Source: Ahaetulla prasina (taxonomy: Eukaryota; Chordata; Lepidosauria; Squamata; Colubridae). From it: DNA of 64,000 nucleotides. The translations under genes and the position numbers were made by a program. How positions within the stretch are numbered: position 1 is the first letter of the stretch; each line of letters starts with the position of its first letter. Below are positions 22,084-34,418 of this stretch, piece by piece. The DNA is taken from positions 140,767,464-140,831,463 of the forward strand of contig NC_080541.1 of NCBI RefSeq assembly GCF_028640845.1, given 5' to 3'. Under the pieces are notes generated by a model. That model saw nothing but the letters and a program-made list of their open reading frames with translations, had not been told where the DNA came from and ran no database searches.

Positions 22084-23099
22084 ACTCTCATTAGCTTTCC
22101 TGAACTCATTACTACTTCAGATGAAGAAACTTACCTTAAGTTTAATTTTTGCACGAAGTTTGAAACTGCTCAGTCAACAGTTCTTGTTATTTTAGAAATC
22201 AATTTAAGTCCAGTGAAGAAGTTATGAAGTACATCACTCAAACTGAAACCTTGACCTTCTCTTATTATTATAACAGAACTAGAAAATTGAGCCAGAAATG
22301 TAATGGTTTTCTTTGAAATGATGAGCTTTAAATGAAGGTATAGAGCATAAGTTGACTTTGTCTAAAGCTCTATTCCTACATTTCCCTTAATGGCATAGGT
22401 CAGAATGCTGCTGTTTCTTAATAATAATCTAAATATAATCCCCCAAAACCAGTCATAAGAACAGGAGGTCAAGAGGTGGCCTTTTGCACTACACTTGACT
22501 ATTTTATGGAATGTATTGGTCCAGGATGTGGTATTAGTGGTTAACTCTGATGGCCTCAGAACAGCTTCTATTCAAATTTATTGAGGACAGAGTGAGAACA
22601 CCTTTGGATTGTTTTTGGAGATAACATGTCTCTGAACTTTACTTGGCTATGAAATTTGCTGGGAGGGAATGACTGCAAGCTAGTATTTGGTCTCTAAGAC
22701 AAAGGATACTAAATTTAGATACAAAACTCCTTTTTGTGTAGATCATTTTGTGTATTTTTGCTTGGTGGGAATCTCACGCATGGCACTACGTTAGCTAAAC
22801 AATTCAGTGAAATGTGACTTTGAATTACTGCTCAGGATAAAACATTCATATTAAACTACTTGTCAGTATGTTGTTTCTATTTAGCCTGTATATTCTGCCA
22901 TACCTTCATATTTTATGCTGAAGTTTAGATTAGCATTGTCATTTAGTTAGTGTAATATTCAAAGCTTTTTAAACCACAAAAATAGGATATGTAAACAACT
23001 TGCTTGCTAATTAGCTATGCCATAGAGTCAGTAAAAACTGGAAATATTTGATGGAGTTGGGAGTTCCTATATGAAGGATATCCATTATTAGACCTTTAC
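22082..23099. other. unassigned sequence
   Basis: Nothing recognised. Confidence 0.35.
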
Positions 23100-23246
23100 T
23101 TTTTATAACCCTATAGTCTCTATTTGGGGTAGAATCAGGACAACTGGATGGAGCTGAGCATTTACTGGCCTTTCCTGATGCCTATGAAGAGTTTGAAGCA
23201 GATATTTTTTGCAGACTAGAAGACCTCCAAGGTCCCTTCCAACTCT
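23100..23246 (+). mobile_element. CR1 LINE 3' end
   Basis: The terminal block AGACTAGAAGACCTCCAAGG followed by TCCCTTCCAACTCTG is the conserved CR1 3' UTR end. The same region appears antisense at 42517-42772. Only about 150 bp is kept and the left boundary is approximate. Confidence 0.7.
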
Positions 23247-23308
23247 GTTGTTGTTGTTGTTGTTGTTGTTGTTATTATTACTATTATTATTATTATTATT
23301 ATTATTAC

Positions 23309-23374
<66 letters not shown>
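23246..23374. repeat. (TTG)n(TTA)n microsatellite, expanded CR1 tail
   Basis: About nine TTG units pass into about 35 TTA units with two ACT interruptions, directly after the CR1 end. The poly-Leu and poly-Asn frames here are artefacts. Confidence 0.93.
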
Positions 23375-23376
<2 letters not shown>

Positions 23377-23639
23377 GAAGAAATCTTGAGGGCATCTAGG
23401 ACAACAGCAGAAATGGGAATGTGTGGAATAGGATGATGCTTCAACTGATGGAGTCTCTACCTTGGATCGTTATCTTTGCTTTTGTGATATGTGGTTTCCT
23501 TCCAAATGGAGCCTCAGCATACACAATTCCACCACCAACCAACAGAACCTAATGCTAAATGCTTTACCAATAAGAAAACTGGTATGGTCCAAAGAAGATG
23601 ACAGAAAACTAGTTTGGCACATAGATCAGCTCTGACATG

Positions 23640-24505
23640 AATGCTCAAGAAGGAGCTCTTCCCATTGGTGGATGAATTATTTCTTGGTCATTATGATGAA
23701 GCAATCAAGAACCCGCTTTCAACATCTCAAATGGTCTCTTCCAATACAACCTTCCTTACGAATGAAGGCAAATATATGTGTCACAGGATAATATTGCAAG
23801 ATCCAATCTGAGTTGCTTATTGCAAACCTCTGGTTCTGGTGACTGACTCAGATTGGATCTTGAGATCATTACTCCATCTGAAGTCACTGCTGCTTTGCAG
23901 GATATGGACTCTAGTGGGTGCAGTCTGGACAGAATGTTAGCTTCTGAATTGACCACAAGGCATGAGCCTTCATTGACTGCTTATTGCAATTTGTTACTGG
24001 ACATCAAGGGACCACCTAATTATGTGGCTCATTCATGAGTCACTTTTATCTCAGCAGAGAACCTTTCTGGTCCAGATGAATTTAAACCTAAAAGGATTGT
24101 TTCTATCATTCTTTGTGCACTGCATAAGATTCTGGCTCATGACAATCTTGATCTCCTCTCCACAGGACATGTTTCTTAAAAGTGATGAATGCCTTGAAGC
24201 CACTATATTGCTTGACTCAATTTTTAAGGAGATCCTCAATCAACCAGCACTTACTGCAATGCTATTTCTAGATTTTTCCAAAGCAAACAGTGGAATTTTT
24301 CCACACAATGTCCCATCACATTCTTCTTCAAGTGGCTAAAGCTGCTGGTCTGCCTTTATCTGTTGCCAACTATCTACAGCATCTTTATGAAGACTCATCT
24401 GTACAACTGGAGGACGTTTTTAAATGTGGATAAGGAGTTAGACAAGATCAACCACTCTCCCCTGCCCTCTTCATTATGACAATCAATTACATTCTTTGAA
24501 GAACG
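23640..24505 (+). pseudogene. decayed R2-clade LINE, RT domain
   Basis: Reading across three frames gives the RT motifs in the order and spacing of R2-type (site-specific RLE) LINEs. These are an ITPSEVTAALQDMDSSG block with SLDRMLASELT (23859 on), NLSGPDEFKPKRIVSIIL and LHKILAHDN (about 24060-24155), SDECLEATILLDSIFKEIL (about 24180-24236), LFLDFSKA with the catalytic Asp (about 24262-24285), GLPLSVANYLQHLYEDSSVQ (about 24340-24400) and GVRQDQPLSPALF (24435 on). Several stops and frameshifts, including a TGA before the first box and a TAA before GVRQ, make it a fossil. No R2 zinc fingers or RLE endonuclease were found, and no 28S rDNA flanks it. Confidence 0.65.
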
Positions 24506-24833
24506 AAGCCAGAGGTTGAGTTCAATCTCAATGCAATCAGAATTGGCTCACTCTGTACTTCTTTGCCACCTTCTAGTGACCGTCTACATTTTTGCGCCCC
24601 AAATCTATAGTCCTACTCTAATCCACATTTTTGTTAGAAGTAGGGTTATAGCCATATATATTCTTCCATTTCCTCATCCTCTCTTTGTTCTGACTTGCAA
24701 ATGATGCAAACCTTTTTCACAACATTTCAAATGTCATTGTTATATTTTGGTATCCAATCCTGCCTTGTCCCTATAGGACAACATATAGGATATATGTCAG
24801 TCATATAATAAATGTAATTGCACCAGTGGTGGT

Positions 24834-25038
24834 ATTCATTCAGCTCGGACTGGTTCAGGCGAATCGGTAGTGGCAACCTGACCCACTCGCCCCGGCGCTA
24901 TGCTGATCTATTTAGCCATGTTTTCTAAGCTGTGTGCATGCATTCAAGCTGTGTGCACAAGCAAAGCGCATGCATGTGCACACTCACATTTTTAGTGTGC
25001 CGTGAACCGGTGGTAAAATTATGTGATACCCACCTCTG
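24834..25038. mobile_element. hAT-type MITE, aged
   Basis: The termini CAGTGGTGGTATTCA and GTGATACCCACCTCTG are inverted copies related to the MITE at 747. The flanking octamers do not match, so the duplication has decayed or the ends are misplaced. GCATGCATGTGCACAC-type palindromes lie inside. Confidence 0.6.
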
Positions 25039-27472
25039 ACTTTCAATGCTTCTATATTTCTCTGCCTATCCCTTCCTCTTGTAGTTAGCTGATTAATAGA
25101 ATTGAATTAACCAATTTCTACAGTCTATACTCAAGCATCACCTTGGTGCAAATTATAATGAAACTATTTGATTAAAGCTTCAATCCATGCTAATAAGATA
25201 ACTTTTATTATTTGAATCCAACTCTCCCTGTTGTAAGAACAATATGCTACTTTCTTATGGTGCCTCTCATATTTACAGGCAACCGTATTTTTATATCAGC
25301 GTCTTAAGGCGTACATCTCACTCAAAACACAGAGCAACATAGACACATTTGGAAAGTACCAGTGAGAATCTTATTGTTTGCTCTCTTTAGACTCAGAAAA
25401 TGCTCCACTGATGGACCGCATCAAATTTTGCTAACAATCGGGAGCTAACTCCATGCTCATGGGCATCTTTGTTTTCCTACTTTGATTTCTAGTATTAGAG
25501 AGGAATTTCCCAATCCTGCAGTGAATAGTCTGCTTTTTTTCTGTCTGCAGAGAGCTTTCATTATAGCACTGAAATTCCATGATAGCCACAGTCAGAGATC
25601 ATCGGCACTGAATATCAAATTATGGAAACAGTTCTGTCCCAGTGTTGTTGAGATTGCTGCTGAACTCTTTGGCTTAAAGCCAAACCCAACCAGCAGCAGC
25701 TGTTGCATCTTAAGCTTCGGTGCATTAACCAAGGCAATGTTAACATCAAAACCCAAATTCGAAATATGCACGGTTGGCAATACTTTAAGTCAGCATATTA
25801 CTGGCAGTGGGTGGCTGCAAGAACAGATGATACAAGGGAAGTTGGTATCTCACAAAGCACCTGGAGCAACAATCCACCATATGTACCACAAGTCCCCTCT
25901 TGGACAGGTTGTTGGAATTAAGTCTGGAAAATGTGGTTTTGGTTTCCAAGTTATTATTCACTTCATTAAAGGTCCCTGTGCAAAATAATGATGATAGTTT
26001 TAGCATCAGTTCTCCATCTGCAAAAAAGTAATTATGACCTAACTCACTGGATTATATTGTGAAAATGACTAAGACTCCAAAAGGTAATTAGAAATATTGA
26101 CGTTCTTAATCAATCATAATTTGTCATTTTAAGGAATTCTCAGAAGGGGAAGAGGATGCAATCATTCATATAGTTAGGAATATTGTGATGGTGTTAATAC
26201 TTGTGGTATTTTATTTTCCAAATAAAATTCAGGATTTTCTTCTTGTTTTTGATATATTTGAATTGATAGTTTTGCAATTAATTTATTTTAGACACAGCAA
26301 TAGCTAATTCAATATCAATCCTTTGGAATGATTATTCTATAATACATCCATCTGCACCAATCCTTTTCTGCAAATGCCTGAAGGCTGTAGTTCATAAATA
26401 AATTTTATAGGTAGTAATAGTTTATATGTGAACATGATCTTTAATACTGGTTTTAATATAGGATGATTTATACAAATTTCAGCATCTACTATCATGCTGT
26501 TTAAAGATTTCATATTTAAAGTTGAGAAAATGTCCTCACATTTGGATAAGAAGAATCCTGAGAATCATGAAAACAGAGGACCAAATGCAGGAAGAATTTG
26601 AAGTTAAAGTGAAAACTGAGCCAACAAGTAATATAGAAAATGTTGATTAATAGTCTGAATCACAACCTTGGCTTAGGCGGTTGGAAGTTCAGCTATGTGA
26701 TGCAATGTCCATTTGAGAAAGAAACTTTTCAGGACCAAGGACTTTTCAGCAATGATGTGGAATGAATAACAATTGTAGTTCATCGTAATAGGAGATACCC
26801 ACATTTTAACACACCAGCACTCCATTCATAACTCTCAAGTGTTTCAATCACGCAAACTCTTAGTTTTACTGCTCAGCTGCCTGATTATGAACCTGTGTCT
26901 ATTGACTCTTAGAATTCTCATGGTGTGGTCTTTTGTATTACTTTTGAATCTCCCTTGGGTAATCCTTTTTGGTTTGAAAGATTGGAGCAGTTTCTGTTTC
27001 CTTGGCTTCTCAGCCTTTCAATTTCTTTACAGTATTGGAAAATAGCTTTCCATTATTGCTGACCTTAGGCCATAAAGAGGACACCCATTGAACTTCACGC
27101 TGTTTATTTCTACTCATGAACCACAAAGGAAAACAAAATTATGAAGTGCACCATGGAAAGACACCAAGACTCAGAATCTTTTATCGTTTCCCATTGTGGT
27201 GGTGATGATTATATAAAGTATGGATTACTACTGCCAACATGGATGATAAATCCTCATTATTATCCCACCTACGTACCTATTATTTTATTTTCTATTTAAA
27301 TCTGTTGGTGTTGTGTTGATTAAATTGCCATGAGTTTTTTAAAAAATCTCAGCTGATTCTCAACTTAAACAAAAGGCTCTGTACAACGTATTCTTCAACT
27401 GTTGCCATCTAGGAAGTCTTCCGAATCTTATAGTAAGTTCTGCAATCTGGTAACACACCTGAAACACAGAGA
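25039..27472. other. unassigned sequence with one unexplained 168-codon frame
   Basis: About 2.4 kb without a recognised element. The frame 25482-25988 on the plus strand encodes 168 residues with no motif I know, and overlapping frames are also open. There is no splice or start context to support a gene. See findings. Confidence 0.35.
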
Positions 27473-27592
27473 ATAGAATAGAATAGAATAGAATTTTTAT
27501 TGGCCAAGTGTGATTGGACACACAAGGAATTTGTCTTGGTGCATATGCTCTCAGTGTACATAAAAGAAAAGATACGTTCATCAAGGTACAAG
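27473..27592 (-). mobile_element. CR1/L3-type LINE 3' end with (TAGAA)n tail
   Basis: The 3' UTR is nearly identical to 2443-2560 (GGCCAAGTGTGATTGGACAC, TTGTCTTGGTGCATATGCTC) and starts with an (AGAAT)n run. The copy is 5'-truncated after about 120 bp and has no coding sequence. Confidence 0.88.
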
Positions 27593-28810
<1,218 letters not shown>

Positions 28811-29022
28811 TGTTATGTCCTGCACCGGCAGTGGCGGCCCCTAGTGGTGGAGATGGTTTCTTGTTCTGTTCTGATTGGCTCCCGCTTTTGGAGCTGAATA
28901 GAAAGAGGGCTGTCAAAGCAGGCCTGGTCTGCTGGTTGTTGCTGGTCTCTGTGAGTTAAAATAAACGTTATGTGTGAACATCTGTGGAGCCTCAATTATT
29001 ACGGAACCCACAGAATATAATA
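28811..29022 (+). mobile_element. 5' LTR of Gypsy retrotransposon
   Basis: A 212-bp direct repeat of 33241-33452 that begins TGTTATGTCC and ends at GAATATAATA. The two LTRs differ at one position by eye (ACGGAACCC here, ATGGAACCC in the 3' copy). AATAAA at about 28960 (in TTAAAATAAACG) is the likely polyadenylation signal. The exact last base is ambiguous because the element sits in (AAT)n. Confidence 0.92.
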
Positions 29023-29023
29023 C

Positions 29024-29034
29024 TGGCGACGAGG
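29024..29034 (+). promoter_or_regulatory. primer binding site, tRNA-Ser type
   Basis: TGGCGACGAGG lies one base after the 5' LTR. It is the exact complement of CCTCGTCGCCA, the 3' end of a serine tRNA whose acceptor stem begins GACGAGG. It would prime minus-strand DNA synthesis. Confidence 0.75.
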
Positions 29035-29129
29035 ACTGAGGAAAGTACGTGAGTTGCTGAGCTGCTGAGCGAGCCAAAGTGTGAATTTCTCCTCAGAGCT
29101 ATTCAGATCCCTGGCCTACAGAGCAAACC

Positions 29130-29975
29130 ATGGCATCGCCTCAGAACTTTGTGCCTTTTAACCCAGTGACCGAATCGTGGGAGGCATTTGTAGCCCGTTT
29201 TGAATGCTTTCTTATTGCCAATGAATATACAAACCTATCTAGTGAAAGGAAGCGTGCTTATTTCCTGGGTTTCTGTGGGGCAGAAATGTTCGAGACAGCC
29301 ATGACATTGATGGCCCCCCAGTCAATTCATGCAGGGACTTGGGATGACTTCATGGCTAAATTAAAAAGACATTACGCCCCGACACCCTCCAGAATCGCCC
29401 GGCGGCAGTTGTTTTACCATAGGGATCAGGCTGAGGGGGAATCGATAAACCAGTATGTAGCCGCTTTACGTAAAGTTTACGTAAATTGCGAATTTGTTGA
29501 TCTGGATGATTACCTTTTGGACCGGCTCGTCAGCGGTGTCCGGGATGAACGCCTCAAGCGGCGTCTCATCGCTAAGCAGGACCTCACATTTCAGATGGCA
29601 TTAGATGAGGCATGTGCCTCAGAGCTGGCCACCCTCTCATTAGCTGATATGCCTCGAGGGCAGAGCCCACAGATAGCAAAAGGAGCAACAATTCATTTCA
29701 ACAAAGCTGATCCACTATATGAGGAGGAGGAGGAGGAAGACGCTGTCCATCGCCTTAAAGAGGTTAAGAAACCAAATACTCATGCGGGAGATAGCCTCCC
29801 TCTGACTGGCTGTTTTGGGTGTGGGGGAAATCATATGCGAGCCGCCTGTAATTTCAAAGATGCAATTTGCCGCCGTTGCGGCCGACGGGGCCATATTGCC
29901 CGGGTTTGCCGATCGGTCCAGCCTGAGAGGGTTCCACAAAAGGGTCCGTCAGCCGGCCTTTCTCTTGGAAGATGA
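29130..29975 (+). CDS. gag: Gypsy Gag, 281 aa
   Basis: Structural protein that would form the intracellular particle and bind element RNA. The N-terminal half has a retrotransposon Gag fold signature (WEAFVARFECFL near residue 17, WDDFMAKLKRHY near 72, QLFYHRDQAEGESINQYVAA). An acidic run of Glu lies near residue 195. Two zinc knuckles follow near 228-262: CFGCGGNHMRAAC (a CX2CX3HX4C variant) and CRRCGRRGHIARVC (standard CX2CX4HX4C). The frame is complete, and the start Met follows a ~95-nt leader after the primer site. It ends in a UGA at 29973-29975 that lies in the same frame as pol. There is no env. Confidence 0.88.
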   Translation: MASPQNFVPFNPVTESWEAFVARFECFLIANEYTNLSSERKRAYFLGFCGAEMFETAMTLMAPQSIHAGTWDDFMAKLKRHYAPTPSRIARRQLFYHRDQAEGESINQYVAALRKVYVNCEFVDLDDYLLDRLVSGVRDERLKRRLIAKQDLTFQMALDEACASELATLSLADMPRGQSPQIAKGATIHFNKADPLYEEEEEEDAVHRLKEVKKPNTHAGDSLPLTGCFGCGGNHMRAACNFKDAICRRCGRRGHIARVCRSVQPERVPQKGPSAGLSLGR

Positions 29976-32900
29976 CCTCACCTGAGATCCAGGAGGCCGC
30001 AGGATGACTGCTATGCCATTTTCCGTGATGAGATGCGAGGAACAAGGATCAGGTGGCGATCTGAGGAACCGATCCAGCAGAAAATCCGAATTTCCGTCCT
30101 GATCGAAGGGCGGCCATGCTTGATGGAAGTTGATACCGGATCTGCAACTTCCATAGTCTCCTGGAGCACGATAAAGCGTCTGGTGCCTACTATTGCTAAG
30201 AAGCGTCTGAAGCCTTGTGCGCTGTTATTAAAAGACTATCAGGGACGGCCAATTCCCATTGTGGGTAGTGGGAAATTCAGGGTACAATTCAAGAAATTTG
30301 TAGGCCGCCTATCACTGGTAGTTGTAGATGGCTCATTGCCTAGTCTTCTGGGGCTTAATTGGTTCGAAGCCCTGGGTTTGACTATTCAGGGTGTTAACTC
30401 GATTGGAGCTAGTCAGCTGGATACACTGGTCAGGGAATTTCCCACTGTGTTCGATGGCCAGTTGGGAAAATATACCGGAATGCCTGTTTCATTTAACTTA
30501 GACCCTAGGGTGGTGCCGCGCAGATTAAAACCGCGCCAGGTGCCATTTGCCCTGAAGCCTAGGGTGGATGCAGAATTGGACAAACTCATTGCCCAGGGCG
30601 TTTTAGAACCAGTAGATTATGCCCAATGGGAGACCCCCATTGTGACTCCCATTAAGGCGGATGGTTCAATCCGCATCTGCGCGGACTATAGGGCAACCAT
30701 TAATCGAGCATTACAAGCCCATGCATATCCAGTGCCAGTGGTGCAGCATCTGCTGCACTCCTTGGGGCAAGGATCCATCTTCGCGAGGCTTGACTTAGCA
30801 CAGGCATACCAACAATTGCCTGTGGATGAGTCCACAGCAGCAGCACAGACGATTGTCACTCACCGAGGGGCGTTCAAGTGTCGCCGCCTCCAATTTGGCG
30901 TCAGTGTGGCCCCAGGGTTGTTCCAATGCCTCATGGAACGCCTACTCCACGGAATACCCGGGGTGATGCCGTATTTCGATGACATGTTGGTTTCGGCAGC
31001 AAGCACTCCGGAACTGATGTCCAGACTACGCCAGGTGCTAGTTAAGTTCAGGGATGTGGGGCTCAAAGTTAAGAAAAGCAAGTGTGTAGTTGCTGTGCCC
31101 CAGGTAGAATTCCTAGGGTTCCTAGTGGATAGGTCGGGTTTACACCCCACTACGGCCAAGACCAAGGCAATCCTTGATGCGCCGACACCCCGCAACAAGT
31201 CAGTGTTACAGGCATTCCTGGGGCTCTTAAACTTTTACGCAATCTTTCTGCCACACAAGGCTTCGGTTGCAGAGCCTCTCCACCGCCTGTTGGATAGCAG
31301 GTCCCCGTGGGTTTGGAATGCGAATGCTGCTGCTGCTTTCCAGGCTGTCAAGCAACTCTTGGTGTCTAACGCAGTTCTTACACAGTTCAACGAAAACCTG
31401 CCGCTTGTCCTCTCCTGCGATGCGTCTCAGTATGGGGTTGGCGCTGTGTTGAGTCATCGGCTGCCCAACGGGTCGGAAGCCCGATTGCATTCTTTTCTCG
31501 AACCTTGGCTGCCGCGGAACGCAACTACTCACAGTTGGATAAAGAAGCATTGGCGTTGGTTGCGGGGGTCAAGCGGTTCCATGAGTATCTCTACGGTCGC
31601 CCGTTTGAACTTGTTACAGATCACAAGCCGCTGTTGGGGATTTTGGCTGGGGATAGACAGACTCCGCAAGTACTATCACCAAGAATGACCAGATGGTCGG
31701 TGTTCCTGGCAGCTTATTCCTATTCCCTGGTCTATAGGCCTGGGAAACATTTGGGCCATGCTGACGCGCTGAGCCGTTGCCCATTGATGACCAAGGTGGA
31801 AGACCCGGCTCCAGCGTCCCATGTTTTTCTGATTGATGGTTCCGCCTTTCCCGTTACTGCTTGTGACATTGCTAGAATGTCTGGCTTGGACAGAGTCATC
31901 TCAAAAGTTCTTGATTGGGTTCTCCGTGGATGGCCCCAGGGTCCTGTCAGCCCTGAATTGCAGCCTTATAAGCGAAGGCAGCACGAGCTCTCTACCCAAC
32001 AGGGTTGCCTCCTCTGGGGGCATAGGGTTGTAGTTCCGCCCCCCCTCCGACAGTCCATTCTAGGGACACTTCACCGGGGTCACCCGGGCATTGTTAGGAT
32101 GAAGGCCCTGGGTAGGAGCTACCTGTGGTGGCCAGGACTAGATAAAGACATAGAGGCCTGTGTGTCGGCCTGTCACCGGTGTCAGGAGACAAGACCGCTG
32201 CCGCCTAAGTCTCCCCCTAGAGAGTGGGAGGAGCCTAGGGGTCCTTGGTCCCGCATCCATATAGATTTTGCGGGGCCGTACCAGGGGCAAGTATTCTTAG
32301 TGGTCGTCGATGCTTTTTCGAAGTGGGTGGAAATCACACTAATGCATTCCACCACTTCAGAAGCCGTCATTAGAACTTTGCGACGGTTGTTTGTAACCCA
32401 TGGGTTACCCGACCTTGTGGTCTCGGACAACGGGCCACAGCTAACGTCCGCCCAGTTTGAGTCATTCTTAGCGGGCCTAGGAATACGCCATGCTCTCATT
32501 TCCCCGTTTCATCCGGCCAGAAATGGCGGGCAGAACAACAGTCCGGTCAGTGAAAGAGGCATTGGCCAGGTCGGGCCCAGGGGGCTGGCAGGAGAGGTTG
32601 GATGAGTACCTCCTGGGGCAGCATTCCACACCGTGCCCACTTACGAATAAGAGCCCAGCAGAGTTACTCATGGGCAGGCGTTTGAGGACCACACTTGATA
32701 GATTGCACCCCCAATACTCACCTAGTCAGCCATTGGACTCCATGGGGGCAAACAGGAGATTTGATTTGGGGAGGCGGTGTATGCCCGGAATTACAGCGGC
32801 CACCCCCTATGGTTCCCAGGAAAGATCGTGGGAATCACCGGCCCGTGCTCATACAGGGTCGAGTTAGATGAGGGTAGAGTGTGGCGCAGACATTGTGACC

Positions 32901-33229
32901 AGCTCAGGGCCCGGCATCAGGTTGGGGATGGGCAGCTGCCAGAGTGGGGCACTCAGGAAGAGCCAGGAGGTAGCCCAACCCAATCATCCCGGGCAGAGGA
33001 GCTAAGCTACAAGGGAATAAGACGCCCAGCCCCTGTACCTGATAACCGAGAGGAAGCCTTGTCTGCTCTGCCGGTGGAGGGGCTAGGGGTCCCTGGGCCG
33101 GAGACGTCCCCCACAGAAGAGGCTGAGGAGTTGGGTCAGCCAGTGACCATGGCTACAACGGAGCCACGAAGGTCCAGCCGAATCAAGCGGCGCCCAGCGT
33201 ATCTCCAGGATTACGATTGTGCAAGCTAG
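29976..33229 (+). pseudogene. pol: Gypsy Pol (protease, RT, RNase H, integrase), three frameshifts
   Basis: Order PR-RT-RH-IN, as in Metaviridae (Ty3/Gypsy). Protease has the DTGSA active site at about 30132. RT carries ICADYRATIN, ARLDLAQAYQQLPV and the YFDDM catalytic box (30972-30983), then FLGFLVDRSGL. RNase H has CDASQYGVGAVL and TDHKPLLGIL. Integrase has an HHCC finger (HRGHPG to CHRCQ, about 32073-32186), the first Asp in IDFAG and the second in SDNGP (about 32422). Breaks: a frameshift at about 31490-31500 before RNase H residues RNYSQLDKEAL, one at about 32520-32540 next to the region of the integrase catalytic Glu, and one at about 32775 before the C-terminal SGHPLWFPG. The last frame stops at 33227. 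Gag and Pol share one frame separated only by UGA. Confidence 0.9.
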
Positions 33230-33240
33230 GGGGAAAGAAG
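33228..33240 (+). promoter_or_regulatory. polypurine tract
   Basis: AGGGGGAAAGAAG directly precedes the 3' LTR and would prime plus-strand DNA synthesis. It overlaps the final pol stop codon by two bases. Confidence 0.82.
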
Positions 33241-33444
33241 TGTTATGTCCTGCACCGGCAGTGGCGGCCCCTAGTGGTGGAGATGGTTTCTTGTTCTGTT
33301 CTGATTGGCTCCCGCTTTTGGAGCTGAATAGAAAGAGGGCTGTCAAAGCAGGCCTGGTCTGCTGGTTGTTGCTGGTCTCTGTGAGTTAAAATAAACGTTA
33401 TGTGTGAACATCTGTGGAGCCTCAATTATTATGGAACCCACAGA

Positions 33445-33452
<8 letters not shown>
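33241..33452 (+). mobile_element. 3' LTR of Gypsy retrotransposon
   Basis: Partner of the 5' LTR with one visible substitution. The five bases outside each LTR (ATAAT at 28806-28810 and 33453-33457) agree, but because both lie in (AAT)n this is not independent proof of a target duplication. Confidence 0.92.
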
Positions 33453-33530
<78 letters not shown>

Positions 33531-33531
33531 T
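33453..33531. repeat. (AAT)n microsatellite, right half of Gypsy target
   Basis: About 26 AAT units continuing the array at 28705-28810. Confidence 0.93.
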
Positions 33532-34218
33532 TTTCACTTCAAGAGTGTTTGAAGTGATGTGCAGTTAAGCCATTAAGAGAATAAAATGCTTTTTCAGAAG
33601 AATGGAAAACAAAATAGATAATATAAATAGATAAACATAAACTCAAGGAGCATCCTTAAGCATGGATATTTGGTAGAACAGAATTTTTTAAAAAATTAAC
33701 TCCCCCCCCAAAAAAAAGGAATTTAGTTTATTTACTAAGCTTTTGGCTGCTTCTATACCTGAATTTTGAAGCACCTCTTACTTGAGAGCAAAAAGACAAT
33801 TGTGTATTTTCCCTTTTTCTGGTGATATGACCTGTCAGAAGGAAGGTAGAACATCACACTGGATCTTCATTCATGGTAAAAATAAACTTTTCTTTTATAT
33901 ATAATGTATACATTGCTATAGCTACGTGGGTATTTATATTGTATATACACATATTCACGCTCACATAAACTCTTGTCGCATGTAATTAATTTTTTTTAGT
34001 AAATCCAATTATTCTTTCAGTCCTTATTTAAAAGACAAATTTGTTGAATGTGATAAGGTGGATTAGTGAAACAGTTATTCAATAATCGGATGTTTTTGAC
34101 CTTCATTTATAGAAAGTGCATATACTGTATAACCTGGGAAAAAAAAGTATCTTAATGCCCCACAGCTAAACATGACATTTCTCTAAATCTTATGCACAAC
34201 GATGAACATTTTTAATAT
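33532..34218. other. unassigned AT-rich sequence
   Basis: Nothing recognised. Confidence 0.35.
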
Positions 34219-34226
34219 ATCTAAGA

Positions 34227-34410
34227 CAGGGGTGAAATCTACTTACCTTTCATACCAGTTCGGAAGTACATGCGAGGACCCTTCTTTACATGTGCAGAGC
34301 GTAAAAAAATCGGGTGGGTGGGCAGAGCCTCGTATTGCCATCGCTACAAGTTTTCTGAACCACCCACCACCATAGCTGAACTAGTCCGAATTGGTAGCAT
34401 TTCACCCTTG
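34227..34410. mobile_element. hAT-type MITE (CAGGGGTGAAAT family)
   Basis: A 184-bp element from CAGGGGTGAAATCTAC to GGTAGCATTTCACCCTTG, inverted termini of about 15 bp. Flanks ATCTAAGA (34219-34226) and ATCTAAGC (34411-34418) match at 7 of 8. Confidence 0.82.
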
Positions 34411-34418
34411 ATCTAAGC

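Noticed and set aside
21461..22195. Ser-Leu and Arg-Glu repeat proteins
   Set aside because: Translations of (GA)n microsatellites.
23103..23444. Poly-Asn and poly-Leu proteins
   Set aside because: Translations of a (TTA)n microsatellite. The same applies at 28697-28916 and 33343-33537.
28811..33452. An endogenous retrovirus with env
   Set aside because: No frame with a signal peptide, fusion motif or transmembrane anchor lies between integrase and the polypurine tract; the layout is that of a Gypsy retrotransposon.
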